Origin: Haloferax namakaokahaiae
Lineage (GTDB): Archaea; Halobacteriota; Halobacteria; Halobacteriales; Haloferacaceae
Direction: 5' to 3'
Length of the DNA stretch: 64,000 bases
Assembly: GCF_042663225.1 (NCBI RefSeq)
Contig: NZ_JBHTAA010000001.1
Span: forward strand, 868,001 to 932,000
Under the pieces are notes generated by a model, which was not told where the DNA came from, made no database searches, and saw nothing but the letters and a program-made list of their open reading frames with translations. Below are positions 1 to 8,878 of the stretch, piece by piece (position 1 is the stretch's first letter; each line of letters starts with the position of its first letter). The position numbers were made by a program, and so were the translations under genes.

Positions 1-296
1 TCGTAGGAGGTGGCGAAGGCACTCGCCATGCTGAACACGCCGACGTAGGCGAGGACGATACCGAACACCGTCGAGGCCCCGAAGCGGTCAGAGAGCCACC
101 CGGTCAGGATGCGACCCGGCGGGGCGGTCCAGATGGCCGCACTGGCGAGGATGCCGAGGTCGGTGAGCGAGAGTCCGAACTCGTCGGCGATTGGTCCCGT
201 GAAGGGGGCGAACGAGAACCAGATGAGAAACGAGAGGTTGAACGCCGCGGTTGCGAGGACGAGCGTACGGAACCGCGTCATCTTGATGAGCCCCAT
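1..296 (-). CDS. NarK-type nitrate/nitrite MFS permease, N-terminal part only
   Basis: Runs off the left edge; only about the first 98 residues are visible. They contain a first membrane helix (TLVLATAAFNLSFLIW) and the MFS loop signature GWLSDRFG, as in NarK-family nitrate/nitrite transporters. The ATG shares one base with the stop of nasA (TGATG), so the two are translationally coupled. A reductase followed by a NarK-like permease matches the nas operon known from Haloferax mediterranei, where the permease is called NasB. The family call leans on this context because most of the protein is outside the window. Confidence 0.75.
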   Translation of the reverse strand, partial: MGLIKMTRFRTLVLATAAFNLSFLIWFSFAPFTGPIADEFGLSLTDLGILASAAIWTAPPGRILTGWLSDRFGASTVFGIVLAYVGVFSMASAFATSY

Positions 297-2386
297 CAGT
301 CGTTCACCTCGGCGGCGACGCGGGCAGTGGTCTGTGGGCGTTCAGGCCGGACGAGGCGGACTGCACACTGTTTGAAGTTCGGTTCGTTCGACTGCGGGTC
401 CACCGCAGGGATGGTCAGGTAGTTCGTCATGGGATGGTGTATCGATAACCAGATGAGTCCCGGTGGGACGGCGTCGTCCGCGTCGAGCGTCACGGGAACG
501 GACGCCCGGCGAGAGACGACGGTGGTACGGCGGTCACTCTCGGTGTCGGAGTCGATGACCGCGTGGCTGTACGAGTCGATGGTTTCGGGGTTGACGCGAG
601 CGACCGGCGTCTCGGGCGTGTCGGGCCGCGAGCGAACGCCGGTGTTGTAGCCGTCCGACTCTCGCCCGGTCGTGAGCGTGAGCGGGTAGTCGTCGGCGGC
701 GGGTTCCGGGAGGTCCGACCCGCGGAGGGTGCTGAACCGCGCCTTCCCCGACGGTGTCGGGAACGACCACTCGCCTTCGGCGTCGTAGTAGCGATAGCCA
801 GCCTCGCTTTTCGGGTCGGGAGCGGGCCAGCGGACCGCTCGCTCGCCATCGAGACGAGTGTGCGAGATGCCGGAACAGTCGGCCTTCGTGCCCTCGGTGA
901 GGGCCGCGAACTCGGCGAATACCTCTGCCGGGTCCACCGGCGGTTTCGGTAACAGTCCCGGCGAGACCCGCGCGGCGATGTCGGCGATGATGTCGATGTC
1001 CTGCCGGACGCCGGACGGCGTCTCCGTGGCGGCGCGAACCCGCGAGACGGTCCGCTCCATGTTCATCGTCGTGCCCTCGGATTCGCCCCACGTCGCGGCG
1101 GGGAGGACGACGTCGGCGAGTTCCGCCGTCTCAGAGCGGAACGCGTCCTGCACCACGAGGAACGAGTCCTCCAGTGCCGATTCCGCGGCCGTCGCGTCCG
1201 GGAACCCAGCGAGCGGGTTCGTCGCAACCGTCCAGACGACCGCGGGCGAGGATTCGAGGATGCCGACGGGTCCCGGACCGCTGTCGGCCGGGAGTTTCGA
1301 GACGGGGACGCCCCACGCGTCGGCGACGACCTGACGGTGGTCGGGATGTTCGAACGGTCGATGACCGGGCCACGACCCCTTCGACGAGCAGACGCGCGTC
1401 CCCATCGAGTTCGCCTGTCCCGTCAGCGAGAACGGACCCGTTCCCGGACCGAGGTTGCCCGAGGCGAGACAGAGGTTGATGAGCGCACCGGCGGTCGCGG
1501 TGCCGCGGACGCTCTGATTGACGCCCATCCCCCAGTAGACGAGCGTCTTCGATTCGAGCAACGTAGCGAGTTCCGCCACGGTTTCGACCGAGACGCCAGC
1601 GTTCGAGGCGGCCTGTTCGACCGAGGGAAGTTCGGCGACGACGTCGTCGAAGCCAGTCGTGTGCTCGCGGACGAACGAGCGGTCGATTCGGTCGGTGTCA
1701 CAGAGGTATCGGAGTATCGCACGCGCCAGCGCGAGGTCACCGCCGGGGGCGAGCGACACGTGGGTGTCGGCCAAGCCCGCCGTCTTCGTCTCGACGGGGT
1801 CCACGACGACGAGTCGGCCGTCGGCCGCAGACTGGCGAATCCAGCGGAACATGACGGGATGGGCAACCGCGGGGTTCGCCCCCCAGACGATGTGCGTCTC
1901 GGCCTCGGGGATGTCGTCGTAGGTCGGCGGCGGCGCGTCGCTTCCGAACGCCTGATAGTAGGCTTTCACCGCGCTCGCCATGCAGAGCGTCGTGTTGGCG
2001 TCGTAGTGTCGGGTGCCGACGCCGCCGCGGGCGAGTTTACCGAGGGCGTACGCGGCCTCGTTCGTCTGTTGGCCGCTCCCTAAGATGGCGACTTCGTCGG
2101 GGTCCGTGTCCATGGCCGACCGGATAGCCGTCGCAACTTCGGAGAGTGCCGCCGACCACGACGTTTGGATGAGTTCGCCGTCCTCGCGGACGAGCGGTCG
2201 GGTGAGCCAGTCGCCGTCCGGGTTCGCGGACTCACGGATACCGCGGCCACACGCCAACCCTTGGTTGACTGGGTGCGCCGGGTCGCCGCGAACGGTTTCG
2301 AGACCGTACGAATTCGTCGAGCCGAGGTGAACGTGACCACACCCCACAGCACAGCGCATACAGGTCGTTGGGACTTGTTTGGCCAC
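296..2386 (-). CDS. nasA: Assimilatory nitrate reductase, molybdopterin type
   Basis: Reduces nitrate to nitrite in the cytoplasm for nitrogen assimilation; haloarchaeal NasA uses ferredoxin as donor. The 696-residue protein has an N-terminal 4Fe-4S motif with Cys9, Cys12, Cys16 and Cys46, then the long Mo-bis-MGD oxidoreductase domains, and a C-terminal dinucleotide-binding domain from about residue 580. No extra C-terminal 2Fe-2S or flavin domain is present, and there is no Tat signal, which fits an assimilatory rather than respiratory enzyme. The start is GTG at 2386, with a good Shine-Dalgarno GGAGG 8 nt upstream (plus-strand cctcc at 2396-2400). First gene of a leftward operon with the permease. 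Confidence 0.9.
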   Translation of the reverse strand: MAKQVPTTCMRCAVGCGHVHLGSTNSYGLETVRGDPAHPVNQGLACGRGIRESANPDGDWLTRPLVREDGELIQTSWSAALSEVATAIRSAMDTDPDEVAILGSGQQTNEAAYALGKLARGGVGTRHYDANTTLCMASAVKAYYQAFGSDAPPPTYDDIPEAETHIVWGANPAVAHPVMFRWIRQSAADGRLVVVDPVETKTAGLADTHVSLAPGGDLALARAILRYLCDTDRIDRSFVREHTTGFDDVVAELPSVEQAASNAGVSVETVAELATLLESKTLVYWGMGVNQSVRGTATAGALINLCLASGNLGPGTGPFSLTGQANSMGTRVCSSKGSWPGHRPFEHPDHRQVVADAWGVPVSKLPADSGPGPVGILESSPAVVWTVATNPLAGFPDATAAESALEDSFLVVQDAFRSETAELADVVLPAATWGESEGTTMNMERTVSRVRAATETPSGVRQDIDIIADIAARVSPGLLPKPPVDPAEVFAEFAALTEGTKADCSGISHTRLDGERAVRWPAPDPKSEAGYRYYDAEGEWSFPTPSGKARFSTLRGSDLPEPAADDYPLTLTTGRESDGYNTGVRSRPDTPETPVARVNPETIDSYSHAVIDSDTESDRRTTVVSRRASVPVTLDADDAVPPGLIWLSIHHPMTNYLTIPAVDPQSNEPNFKQCAVRLVRPERPQTTARVAAEVND

Positions 2387-2672
2387 CGTGGCTACCTCCA
2401 GAATCGTACCGGCATCGAACCACGTTTGTGCACCGTTTCACCGAATTCTGTGTACATCATTTTGCTATCTTGCCCAATACTGGCGGAATGAGAGCACAAA
2501 ATGCTAATCGTTTAATAAATAAAATTAAGCGAGATAATTTGGCCGATTCAACCAGTATAAAAACGCATTAAAAGAATATAGTCACGTAATTCCACAGTTT
2601 TGGAAAATATTTTTTCATTATTTCTATGCAATTATCTCTGGGCGGTGTCTCGCCGCTCTCCTCGTCCGGTCG
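2387..2672. promoter_or_regulatory. AT-rich divergent promoter region, nasA and AAA ATPase
   Basis: A 286-bp non-coding stretch much richer in A+T than its surroundings. On the minus strand, TTTATTTATTAA-like sequence near 2508-2522 is a plausible TATA element for nasA and would give a leader of roughly 95 nt carrying the GGAGG at 2396-2400. Further AT blocks lie at 2560-2635. Nitrate genes in haloarchaea are ammonium-repressed, so regulator sites are expected here, but I do not recognise a defined operator. Confidence 0.5.
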
Positions 2673-2710
2673 GTGTGCGCGTCAGGCGAGAGACGCGCTC
2701 CGACGCTCTT

Positions 2711-2738
2711 ATGCGTCTTGCCCGGCAATTCTGCCGGG
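2711..2738 (+). promoter_or_regulatory. Leaderless promoter with hairpin/operator before the AAA ATPase
   Basis: TTATGCG at 2710-2716 lies about 26 bp before the ATG at 2739, the spacing expected for a leaderless transcript. Between the two lies a perfect inverted repeat, CCCGGCA-ATTC-TGCCGGG (2721-2738), whose last base abuts the start codon. If transcription starts at the ATG the repeat is not transcribed, so it would be a protein-binding site rather than an RNA hairpin. Confidence 0.5.
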
Positions 2739-4157
2739 ATGAGTGAACGGGCGCTCGAAGTTATCGAGTTTCTGCTGACGGCCCACCTATATAGCAAGGA
2801 CCGGACGCTAGACGAAAACGACCTTCCACCGCGGTATCGCCGCGTATTTTGGGCGACGCCGGACGACGAGGAAGAAGCAACCACAGGGGGAATCGAACGA
2901 CCGCTCGTCGTGACCGATTCCATCGCGCGCAAGGCGACGGGTGTCGAACACCCGTGGGACGCCATCTCCGACCTCATGTTCACCCAACGCGAGGACTTCT
3001 CGGGGCGACTGTCGCTGACGCAACCCGAGATGGCCATCGAGTGGTTCGTCAAGCGCGCCGACCGCGACCAACTGGTGACGAACCCGACGATTGCCAAAAC
3101 CGTCGAGGACCGCGACGACGTGGACGTGACCCACGCCGAAGCGCGCGACCAGACGCGACCGATTCACGCCGACCGCGTGTGGATAGACAGCCTGCTGGAC
3201 GAGTACTTCGACGACGAGGACGACGCCGAGATGCTCGACCTCGTGCACGTCCGCGCACCCGAGGAAATCGAGATGACCCTCGACGACCTCGTGTTGACGA
3301 CGGACCAAGAAGGCGAGATTCACAAGCTCATGAAGGCCATCGAGCACCGCGAGTACCTCGCCCAAATCGGTCTCCGCGAAATCGGGAAGATTCTCTTCGT
3401 CGGTCCGCCGGGAACCGGGAAGACCACCGTCTCGCGTGCGCTCGCGCACGAACTCGGCCTTCCCTTCGTCGAGGTCAAACTCTCGATGATCACGAGTCAG
3501 TACCTCGGTGAGACGGCCAAGAACGTCGAGAAGACGTTCGAGGTCGCAAAGCGACTCTCGCCGTGTATCCTCTTTATCGACGAGTTCGACTCCGTGGCGA
3601 AGACGCGCCGGTCGGACGAACACGCCGCGCTCAAGCGCGCCGTCAACACGCTTCTCAAGAGCATCGACGACATCTCGCTGATTCGAGACGAGGTCATCCT
3701 CATCGGGGCGACGAACCACCCCGACCAACTCGACTCGGCCGCGTGGCGTCGTTTCGACGAAATCGTCAACTTCCCCAAACCCGACCGCGGCATGCGCTCG
3801 GACATCCTGCAGGTCATCACCAACCGGATGGACATCGCGGAGTTCGACCCCGGTGCCATCGCCGACGTGACCGAGGGTCTCACCGGGTCCGACCTCCGAC
3901 TCGTCCTCCGCGAAGCAGTCCTCGAAGCGCTCACCGAAGAGCGCATGGAACTGACTCAAGAGGACCTCTTGGAGGCCGTCGCGGACTTCGAAGAGCGCGA
4001 CAACCTCAAGAATCTGGACATGATGTCCGACTCGTCGGAGTTGGTCGCAGGGGCGGGCGACGGTGACGGGCACGACCACGACCACGACCACGACGACCAC
4101 AGCCACGCCGACGAACACGAAGGCGCGAAGCAGAAAGACGCCGGCGCGGCGCAGTAA
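2739..4157 (+). CDS. AAA-type ATPase with His/Asp-rich tail
   Basis: A 472-residue single-AAA-domain ATPase. An acidic N-terminal region of about 170 residues is followed by Walker A GPPGTGKTT (about residues 222-230) and Walker B ILFIDEFDS (about 277-285); sensor and arginine-finger regions follow. The last 35 residues are a run of alternating His and Asp ending in KQKDAGAAQ, a likely metal-binding tail. The family looks like the haloarchaeal ATPases related to proteasome/FtsH-type remodellers, but substrate and partner cannot be read from the sequence. The start at 2739 is chosen over an in-frame codon at 2673 because of the leaderless promoter. Confidence 0.85.
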   Translation: MSERALEVIEFLLTAHLYSKDRTLDENDLPPRYRRVFWATPDDEEEATTGGIERPLVVTDSIARKATGVEHPWDAISDLMFTQREDFSGRLSLTQPEMAIEWFVKRADRDQLVTNPTIAKTVEDRDDVDVTHAEARDQTRPIHADRVWIDSLLDEYFDDEDDAEMLDLVHVRAPEEIEMTLDDLVLTTDQEGEIHKLMKAIEHREYLAQIGLREIGKILFVGPPGTGKTTVSRALAHELGLPFVEVKLSMITSQYLGETAKNVEKTFEVAKRLSPCILFIDEFDSVAKTRRSDEHAALKRAVNTLLKSIDDISLIRDEVILIGATNHPDQLDSAAWRRFDEIVNFPKPDRGMRSDILQVITNRMDIAEFDPGAIADVTEGLTGSDLRLVLREAVLEALTEERMELTQEDLLEAVADFEERDNLKNLDMMSDSSELVAGAGDGDGHDHDHDHDDHSHADEHEGAKQKDAGAAQ

Positions 4158-4177
4158 TCCTACCCCAGTCGGCCACG

Positions 4178-4183
4178 TTTAAG
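4178..4183 (+). promoter_or_regulatory. TATA element of the MBL-fold hydrolase gene
   Basis: TTTAAG is centred about 29 bp before the ATG at 4210 in the 52-bp gap after the ATPase gene. The spacing suggests a leaderless or nearly leaderless transcript. Confidence 0.5.
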
Positions 4184-4209
4184 CCCCGGCACTTCCCACT
4201 TCCAATCCA

Positions 4210-5034
4210 ATGCGCGTGACCCTCCTCGGCACCGGGGATACGACCGGAACACCGACCGTCGGGTGCGACTGCGACACCTGTCTCGAAGCACGAGAGCGGG
4301 GCATCGAGCGCAGTCGCTTTTCGGTCCACGTCGAGAACGAGCGAACCGGCGAGTCGTTGCTCGTGGATTTCAGCCCCGACTTCCGACACCAGTTTCTCAC
4401 GCAGGACGTGCCGATTCCCGACGCGGCCATCGTCTCGCACATCCACTTCGACCACATCGACGGTCTCGGCAACGTCTATCGCCTGCTCGACCACCTCGAC
4501 GTGCACGCCGCGGACGAAACCGACCCCGCCACGGGAGAGAGCGTCGCCGACACGGTTCGCTCGAAGTTCGACTACCTCGACCGAATCGACGTGCACGACC
4601 AGACGCCGTTCGAGACGTTCCGCACCTGTGGACTGGACGTGACGCTCGTCCCCGTCGTCCACCCGCCGCTGCTCTGTTACGGACTCGCCATCGAGGACCC
4701 CGAGACGGGCGCGAAACTCTCGATTTCGGGCGATTCGACCTACGCGATTTCCGAGGAGTCGCGGGCGGTGCTCGCCGACCCCGACCTCCTCCTCGCCGAG
4801 GCAATCGTCCCGGCGTCGGTCTGCGAGTACCACCCCATCGGCGGCGACGACTACGACGAGGACGGAGTGCCGCGGACGTTCGGCACGAAGCACATGACCC
4901 GCGAGGGGGCGATTGCCCTCGGCGAGGATTTAGCGGCCGACATCACGCGTCTCGTTCACGTCGCCCACTACTACCCCGCCGAAGAGGCGTTCGAAGAGCC
5001 GCTGGCGGTCGATGGCGAGGTGTACGAACTATGA
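4210..5034 (+). CDS. MBL-fold metal-dependent hydrolase (PhnP-like)
   Basis: A 274-residue metallo-beta-lactamase-fold protein. The N-terminus MRVTLLGTGDTTGTPTVGC, the paired cysteines CDCDTC and the zinc-binding HIHFDHIDG motif (about residues 77-85) resemble phosphoribosyl 1,2-cyclic phosphate phosphodiesterases and tRNase Z relatives. Later metal ligands are plausible in HPPLL and GDSTY. The exact substrate is unknown. The stop overlaps the next ATG (ATGA), so the small membrane protein downstream is translationally coupled. Confidence 0.85.
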   Translation: MRVTLLGTGDTTGTPTVGCDCDTCLEARERGIERSRFSVHVENERTGESLLVDFSPDFRHQFLTQDVPIPDAAIVSHIHFDHIDGLGNVYRLLDHLDVHAADETDPATGESVADTVRSKFDYLDRIDVHDQTPFETFRTCGLDVTLVPVVHPPLLCYGLAIEDPETGAKLSISGDSTYAISEESRAVLADPDLLLAEAIVPASVCEYHPIGGDDYDEDGVPRTFGTKHMTREGAIALGEDLAADITRLVHVAHYYPAEEAFEEPLAVDGEVYEL

Positions 5035-5216
5035 ACGAGGATGTCGTCTCCGCACTCCGCTATTCTCTCCCCATGGCGCTCGTCGCCGGCACCGTCTGGT
5101 ACCTCGTCTCGTCGCTGACGCGCGAACCCGACTTCGTCGATGGCGCGGTGTTCATGGTCGTCTTCGGCGTCGTCGTCACGCTCGGGTGGTTCTATTCGAG
5201 CGACCGGAAGAACTGA
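5031..5216 (+). CDS. Small two-helix membrane protein
   Basis: 61 residues, coupled to the MBL hydrolase by an ATGA overlap. Two hydrophobic segments, SLPMALVAGTVWYLVSSL and GAVFMVVFGVVVTLGWFY, are separated by a short polar loop, with a charged C-terminus SSDRKN. I do not recognise a family. Its stop abuts the convergent gene at 5217. Confidence 0.7.
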   Translation: MNEDVVSALRYSLPMALVAGTVWYLVSSLTREPDFVDGAVFMVVFGVVVTLGWFYSSDRKN

Positions 5217-6200
5217 TTACAAGAAGCGGTCCAGCCCCGACTGCCGCTTGGTGACGCCACTGGGGTCCGAGACCCATCGCGTCCGCGACTCGCGGAGTTC
5301 GTCGCGGTCGAGTTCCGGGGGGTCTGCCGGGTCGAACGCGGCACACGACGGGGCGCACTCCGCACCGGGGTCGATGACGCGCCCAAAGTGGTCGCACACG
5401 GGGCGGCCGACCGAATCAACCTCAGCGTGGGCGCACGCGGGAAGGTCGTACTGACGCCAGCCTTTGCCGTAGGCCCGCTCGGCGAGTCGAACTCTGGCGC
5501 TTCGTTTTTCGGCGGGCGAGACGAGCGCGACGTCGGTGTGGAGCGAGTGGTACTCGACGGGTTCGACGCCGGTTTCGTCGGTCGGTAGTCGAGTCGCCTC
5601 GCGGACGACTTCTTTCTCGCCCGTATCGGGGTCGAATCGCCAGACGCCGACTTCCTCGGGGATGCGGTTGAGGTGGGCACCCGTCACGTAGCTCTCGGTG
5701 GCGAGGACGACTTGGTCGAAGAGCGCGAGACTCACGTCGAGACGGAGTTGCCGGAGCAAGTCGCCGGGCGTGCCGAGGTCGGGTTTGTTCTCGATACCGA
5801 CGAGTTTCGAGAACCAGTCGTGGGGGTAGCGCGCGGCGCGGCGGACGTACTCGCGTCCGCGACGGAACTCCGATTCGAAGAAGCCGACTTCGACGGCGCG
5901 GTCCGTCGCGCGCCGGGCCTGTGCGGGGTGGCAGTCGAACGCGTCGCGCCAGAAGACGGACTTGCCGGCACCGACCGAACTCGCCACCGCGCGTGCGGGG
6001 ATATCCCGTTCGGTGATGGCGGTTCGCGCGTCGAACCCGGGGCCGGGGGCCACCGCGCACACGTCGATGATTCGGCTGCCGGGCGCGGCGACGGCGGCAC
6101 CGAGTTGCCGGGCGGGAAGCCAGTCGGTCGTCTCTTCGAGGTGCGCACACAGCGCCAACTCGAAGGCGAACTCCGACGGCGACGACACCGGCGTAGACAC
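5217..6200 (-). CDS. DUF5787-like haloarchaeal protein, possible PD-(D/E)XK nuclease
   Basis: A 327-residue soluble protein beginning MSTPVSSPSEFAFELALCAHLE, typical of a haloarchaea-specific family I take to be DUF5787. The central stretch HDWFSKLVGIENKPDLG, followed by a helix with QLRLDVS, has the E-x-K spacing seen in PD-(D/E)XK restriction-like folds, so a nuclease role is possible; that is inference. The C-terminal quarter has four cysteines (CAHAE, CDHFG, CAPSC), possibly a metal site. Transcribed alone, converging on the small membrane gene. Confidence 0.7.
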   Translation of the reverse strand: MSTPVSSPSEFAFELALCAHLEETTDWLPARQLGAAVAAPGSRIIDVCAVAPGPGFDARTAITERDIPARAVASSVGAGKSVFWRDAFDCHPAQARRATDRAVEVGFFESEFRRGREYVRRAARYPHDWFSKLVGIENKPDLGTPGDLLRQLRLDVSLALFDQVVLATESYVTGAHLNRIPEEVGVWRFDPDTGEKEVVREATRLPTDETGVEPVEYHSLHTDVALVSPAEKRSARVRLAERAYGKGWRQYDLPACAHAEVDSVGRPVCDHFGRVIDPGAECAPSCAAFDPADPPELDRDELRESRTRWVSDPSGVTKRQSGLDRFL

Positions 6201-6308
6201 ACCGGAGATGCGAAGTGCGGGAACAAAAGCCTCGCTCTCGAAACCCGTCCAATCGGCTGATTGTCACGATGGTTAAACTATTTCAGTGATGCCGAATCAG
6301 GTCGCACA

Positions 6309-7118
6309 ATGCCGGGCAGAGATGGACCATCCGACCGTGTCGGACGACGAACCTACTTAGGACTGGCCGCGAGCGCAGGGATAGCTGGACTGGCCGGGTG
6401 CAGTTCGGGGGGAACTGCGAGCGCCGCGCGTGGCCCGCCGACGGTTCCCGAAGACCAACTCGCCGAGGGAGGCTGGGAGAAGATAGACGAACAGACGATG
6501 GACCCGCTGTTCGAACAATCGTTCGGTCCCGTCGAGGTGACCGCGGCGATGCGGACGTACGTCTACGAGGACGTCGAACTGAAAGAGGAGTTGAAAGCGA
6601 AGACGCTCGGGCAGGCAGAAGGGCAGTTCTCGATGTTCTTCGCCTCGCGCGTGAGTCTCGACCCAAGTATGGGCAACATCCCGGACGCCGTCAGCGACCC
6701 GGTCATCGACCAGACCGAGGGGCAGGCGCGCGAGCAGTTCGAAGCCCAACTCGAAGACGCCGGACTCGTCGATATCCAACAGACATCGACCGGGACGATC
6801 GAGGTCGAGACGGGTGAAACCGCGCGGCTCACCGAGTACAGTGCGGGCTTCCCGTTCCCGGGCATCGAGTTCCCGGTGAACGACGAGCGCACGCTCTCGT
6901 TCGAGGGCGAGACGATCGGCGTCACCGGCCTGCTGGCCGTCTGGGAGCACCGAGGCTCGATTCTCATCGCAGGGGGTGCACACCCCGGTGAGAACCTCGA
7001 TATGGAACTCTCGAAAGCGCCGACCGACGCGATAGAGGTCACCGTCGATATCGACCTCGGCCTCACTCCCGAGGCGTACCTCGAAGAGCTTCGTTCGCTC
7101 ATCACCGCCGTGGAGTAA
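6309..7118 (+). CDS. Tat lipoprotein, DUF6517-like
   Basis: 269 residues. A twin-arginine signal (RRTYLGLAASAGIAGLAGC) ends in a lipobox cysteine, so the protein should be exported folded and lipid-anchored outside the cell. The rest is an acidic beta-rich domain with no enzymatic motif. It looks like the haloarchaeal DUF6517 lipoproteins. I take the ATG at 6309, close after the TATA-like ttaaacta at 6273-6280, rather than the upstream in-frame codon at 6261. Confidence 0.8.
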   Translation: MPGRDGPSDRVGRRTYLGLAASAGIAGLAGCSSGGTASAARGPPTVPEDQLAEGGWEKIDEQTMDPLFEQSFGPVEVTAAMRTYVYEDVELKEELKAKTLGQAEGQFSMFFASRVSLDPSMGNIPDAVSDPVIDQTEGQAREQFEAQLEDAGLVDIQQTSTGTIEVETGETARLTEYSAGFPFPGIEFPVNDERTLSFEGETIGVTGLLAVWEHRGSILIAGGAHPGENLDMELSKAPTDAIEVTVDIDLGLTPEAYLEELRSLITAVE

Positions 7119-7239
7119 CCGGTCGGACAACCACCGTGCGGTGGTCACTTCCGGCCCTCGCTCGGAGCGACGAGCGAACGCTTCGAGAACAGCACCTTTA
7201 TCAAGCGCTCGGGGCGAATTTCACGCAAGATTACTCTCA

Positions 7240-7247
7240 GGAGGTCA
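7240..7247 (+). promoter_or_regulatory. Strong Shine-Dalgarno before eif2g
   Basis: AGGAGGT precedes the ATG at 7248 by about 3 nt. A TATA-like CTTTATCA at 7196-7203 would start the transcript about 22 nt upstream of the ATG, so unlike many genes here this one has a short leader with a ribosome site. Confidence 0.55.
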
Positions 7248-8480
7248 ATGGTGACTCAAAACCCACAACAACCGGAGGTGAACATCGGACTCGTCGGTCA
7301 CGTCGATCACGGAAAGACGACGCTCGTCCAAGCGTTGTCCGGCTCGTGGACTGACCAGCACTCCGAGGAGATGAAACGCGGCATCTCCATTCGCCTCGGC
7401 TACGCAGACGCGACGTTCCGGAAGGTTCCGGGCGAAGACGCCCCTGCGTGTTATACCGTCGAAGAACAGACCGAAGATGGAACCGAGACAGACGTGCTTC
7501 GCACCGTCTCGTTCGTTGACGCCCCGGGTCACGAGACCCTGATGGCGACGATGCTGTCGGGTGCCGCCCTCATGGACGGCGCGATTCTTCTCGTCAGCGC
7601 CACCGAGGAAGTGCCACAGGCCCAGACCGCAGAACACCTGATGGCACTCGATATCATCGGCATCGAGAACATCGTCATCGCTCAGAACAAGGTCGATCTC
7701 GTTGACCGCGAGCAGGCGATGCGCAACTACGAGCAAATCAAGGAGTTCACGAAGGGAACGGTCGCAGAAGACGCGCCCATCGTCCCCATCAGTGCACAAC
7801 AGGAAGTCAACCTCGACGTGCTCATCGACGCCATCGAGGAAGAGATTCCGACGCCCGACCGCGACGAGAGCGAAGACAGTCGCATGTTCGTCGCACGCAG
7901 CTTCGACATCAACCGTCCCGGGACGAAGTGGGACGGGCTGATGGGCGGCGTCGTCGGCGGCAGCGTCGTCGCCGGAAAGCTCGACGAAGGCGACGAAATC
8001 GAGCTTCGCCCCGGCCGCGAAGTCGAGGAAGAAGGCCAGACCGAGTGGCGGCCGATCACGACCGACATCCGCTCGCTCCAAGCCGGCGGCAACATGGTCG
8101 ATGAGGTCCGCCCCGGCGGTCTCTGCGGTGTCGGGACGGGTCTCGACCCGAGCCTGACGAAAGGCGACGCGCTCGCCGGCCAGGTCGCTGGCAAGCCCGG
8201 CACCCTCCCGCCGACCCGCGAGGAGTTCACGATGGACGTGGACCTGCTCGAACGCGTCGTCGGTGACGAGGACGAGTCCGTCGAAGAGATTTCGACCGGT
8301 GAGCCGCTCATGCTCACCGTCGGAACGGCGACGACGGTCGGTGCGGTCACGAGCGCGCGCAGCGGCGAAGCCGAAGTGAAACTCAAGCGCCCGGTCTGTG
8401 CGGCCGAAGGTGCGAAGATAGCCATCAACCGTCGCGTCGGTGCTCGCTGGCGTCTCATCGGTATCGGGACGCTCAAGTGA
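7248..8480 (+). CDS. eif2g: Translation initiation factor aIF2 gamma subunit
   Basis: The GTPase subunit of archaeal IF2, which brings initiator methionyl-tRNA to the small ribosomal subunit. The 410-residue length is normal. G1 motif GHVDHGKTT at residues 17-25, switch region with KRGISIRLGYADA, DAPGH at 91-95 and NKVD at 147-150 are intact, followed by the two beta-barrel domains. The usual zinc-binding cysteines after switch I are not evident; the segment reads RKVPGEDAPACYTV, as in other haloarchaea. Heads an information-processing gene block. Confidence 0.95.
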   Translation: MVTQNPQQPEVNIGLVGHVDHGKTTLVQALSGSWTDQHSEEMKRGISIRLGYADATFRKVPGEDAPACYTVEEQTEDGTETDVLRTVSFVDAPGHETLMATMLSGAALMDGAILLVSATEEVPQAQTAEHLMALDIIGIENIVIAQNKVDLVDREQAMRNYEQIKEFTKGTVAEDAPIVPISAQQEVNLDVLIDAIEEEIPTPDRDESEDSRMFVARSFDINRPGTKWDGLMGGVVGGSVVAGKLDEGDEIELRPGREVEEEGQTEWRPITTDIRSLQAGGNMVDEVRPGGLCGVGTGLDPSLTKGDALAGQVAGKPGTLPPTREEFTMDVDLLERVVGDEDESVEEISTGEPLMLTVGTATTVGAVTSARSGEAEVKLKRPVCAAEGAKIAINRRVGARWRLIGIGTLK

Positions 8481-8481
8481 C

Positions 8482-8871
8482 GTGAGCACCACCGTCGTTG
8501 TCATGGACACGAACGCACTCATGATGCCGGTCGAACTCGACGTTCGCGTGTTCGACGAACTCGACCGGCTCTTCGCGGCAGACGTGGACCTCGTCGTCCC
8601 CACGGCCGTCCTCGACGAGCTATCGAAGCTCTCAGAGGGCGCGGGGAAAGAGGCCGTCGCCGCGAGCGTGGGTGCGGACCTGGCAACGCGGTGTCGCGCG
8701 GTCGAAACGAACGAATCATACGCGGACGACGCGATCGTCGAACTCGCCGAAACGGGCGAGTACGATTACGTCGTGACGAACGACAAGCCCCTCCGTGACA
8801 GGGTGCTCGACTGCGGACTTCCCGTGGTCGGCGTCCGGGGGCACGCCACACTGGCGGTCACGGAACCATAA
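8482..8871 (+). CDS. PIN-domain ribonuclease-like protein
   Basis: A 129-residue PIN domain. It opens with the first catalytic aspartate in VVMDTNALMMP, has ELSKLSEG after the first beta-alpha unit and late acidic residues in YADDAIVELA and VVTNDKPLRDRV. This arrangement fits the archaeal FCF1/VapC-like proteins that lie beside eif2g in many archaea, possibly acting in rRNA maturation. The GTG at 8482 lies one base after the eif2g stop and puts the first beta strand at the N-terminus; the longer frame from 8440 would overlap eif2g. Confidence 0.8.
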   Translation: MSTTVVVMDTNALMMPVELDVRVFDELDRLFAADVDLVVPTAVLDELSKLSEGAGKEAVAASVGADLATRCRAVETNESYADDAIVELAETGEYDYVVTNDKPLRDRVLDCGLPVVGVRGHATLAVTEP

Positions 8872-8878
8872 GCAAACA

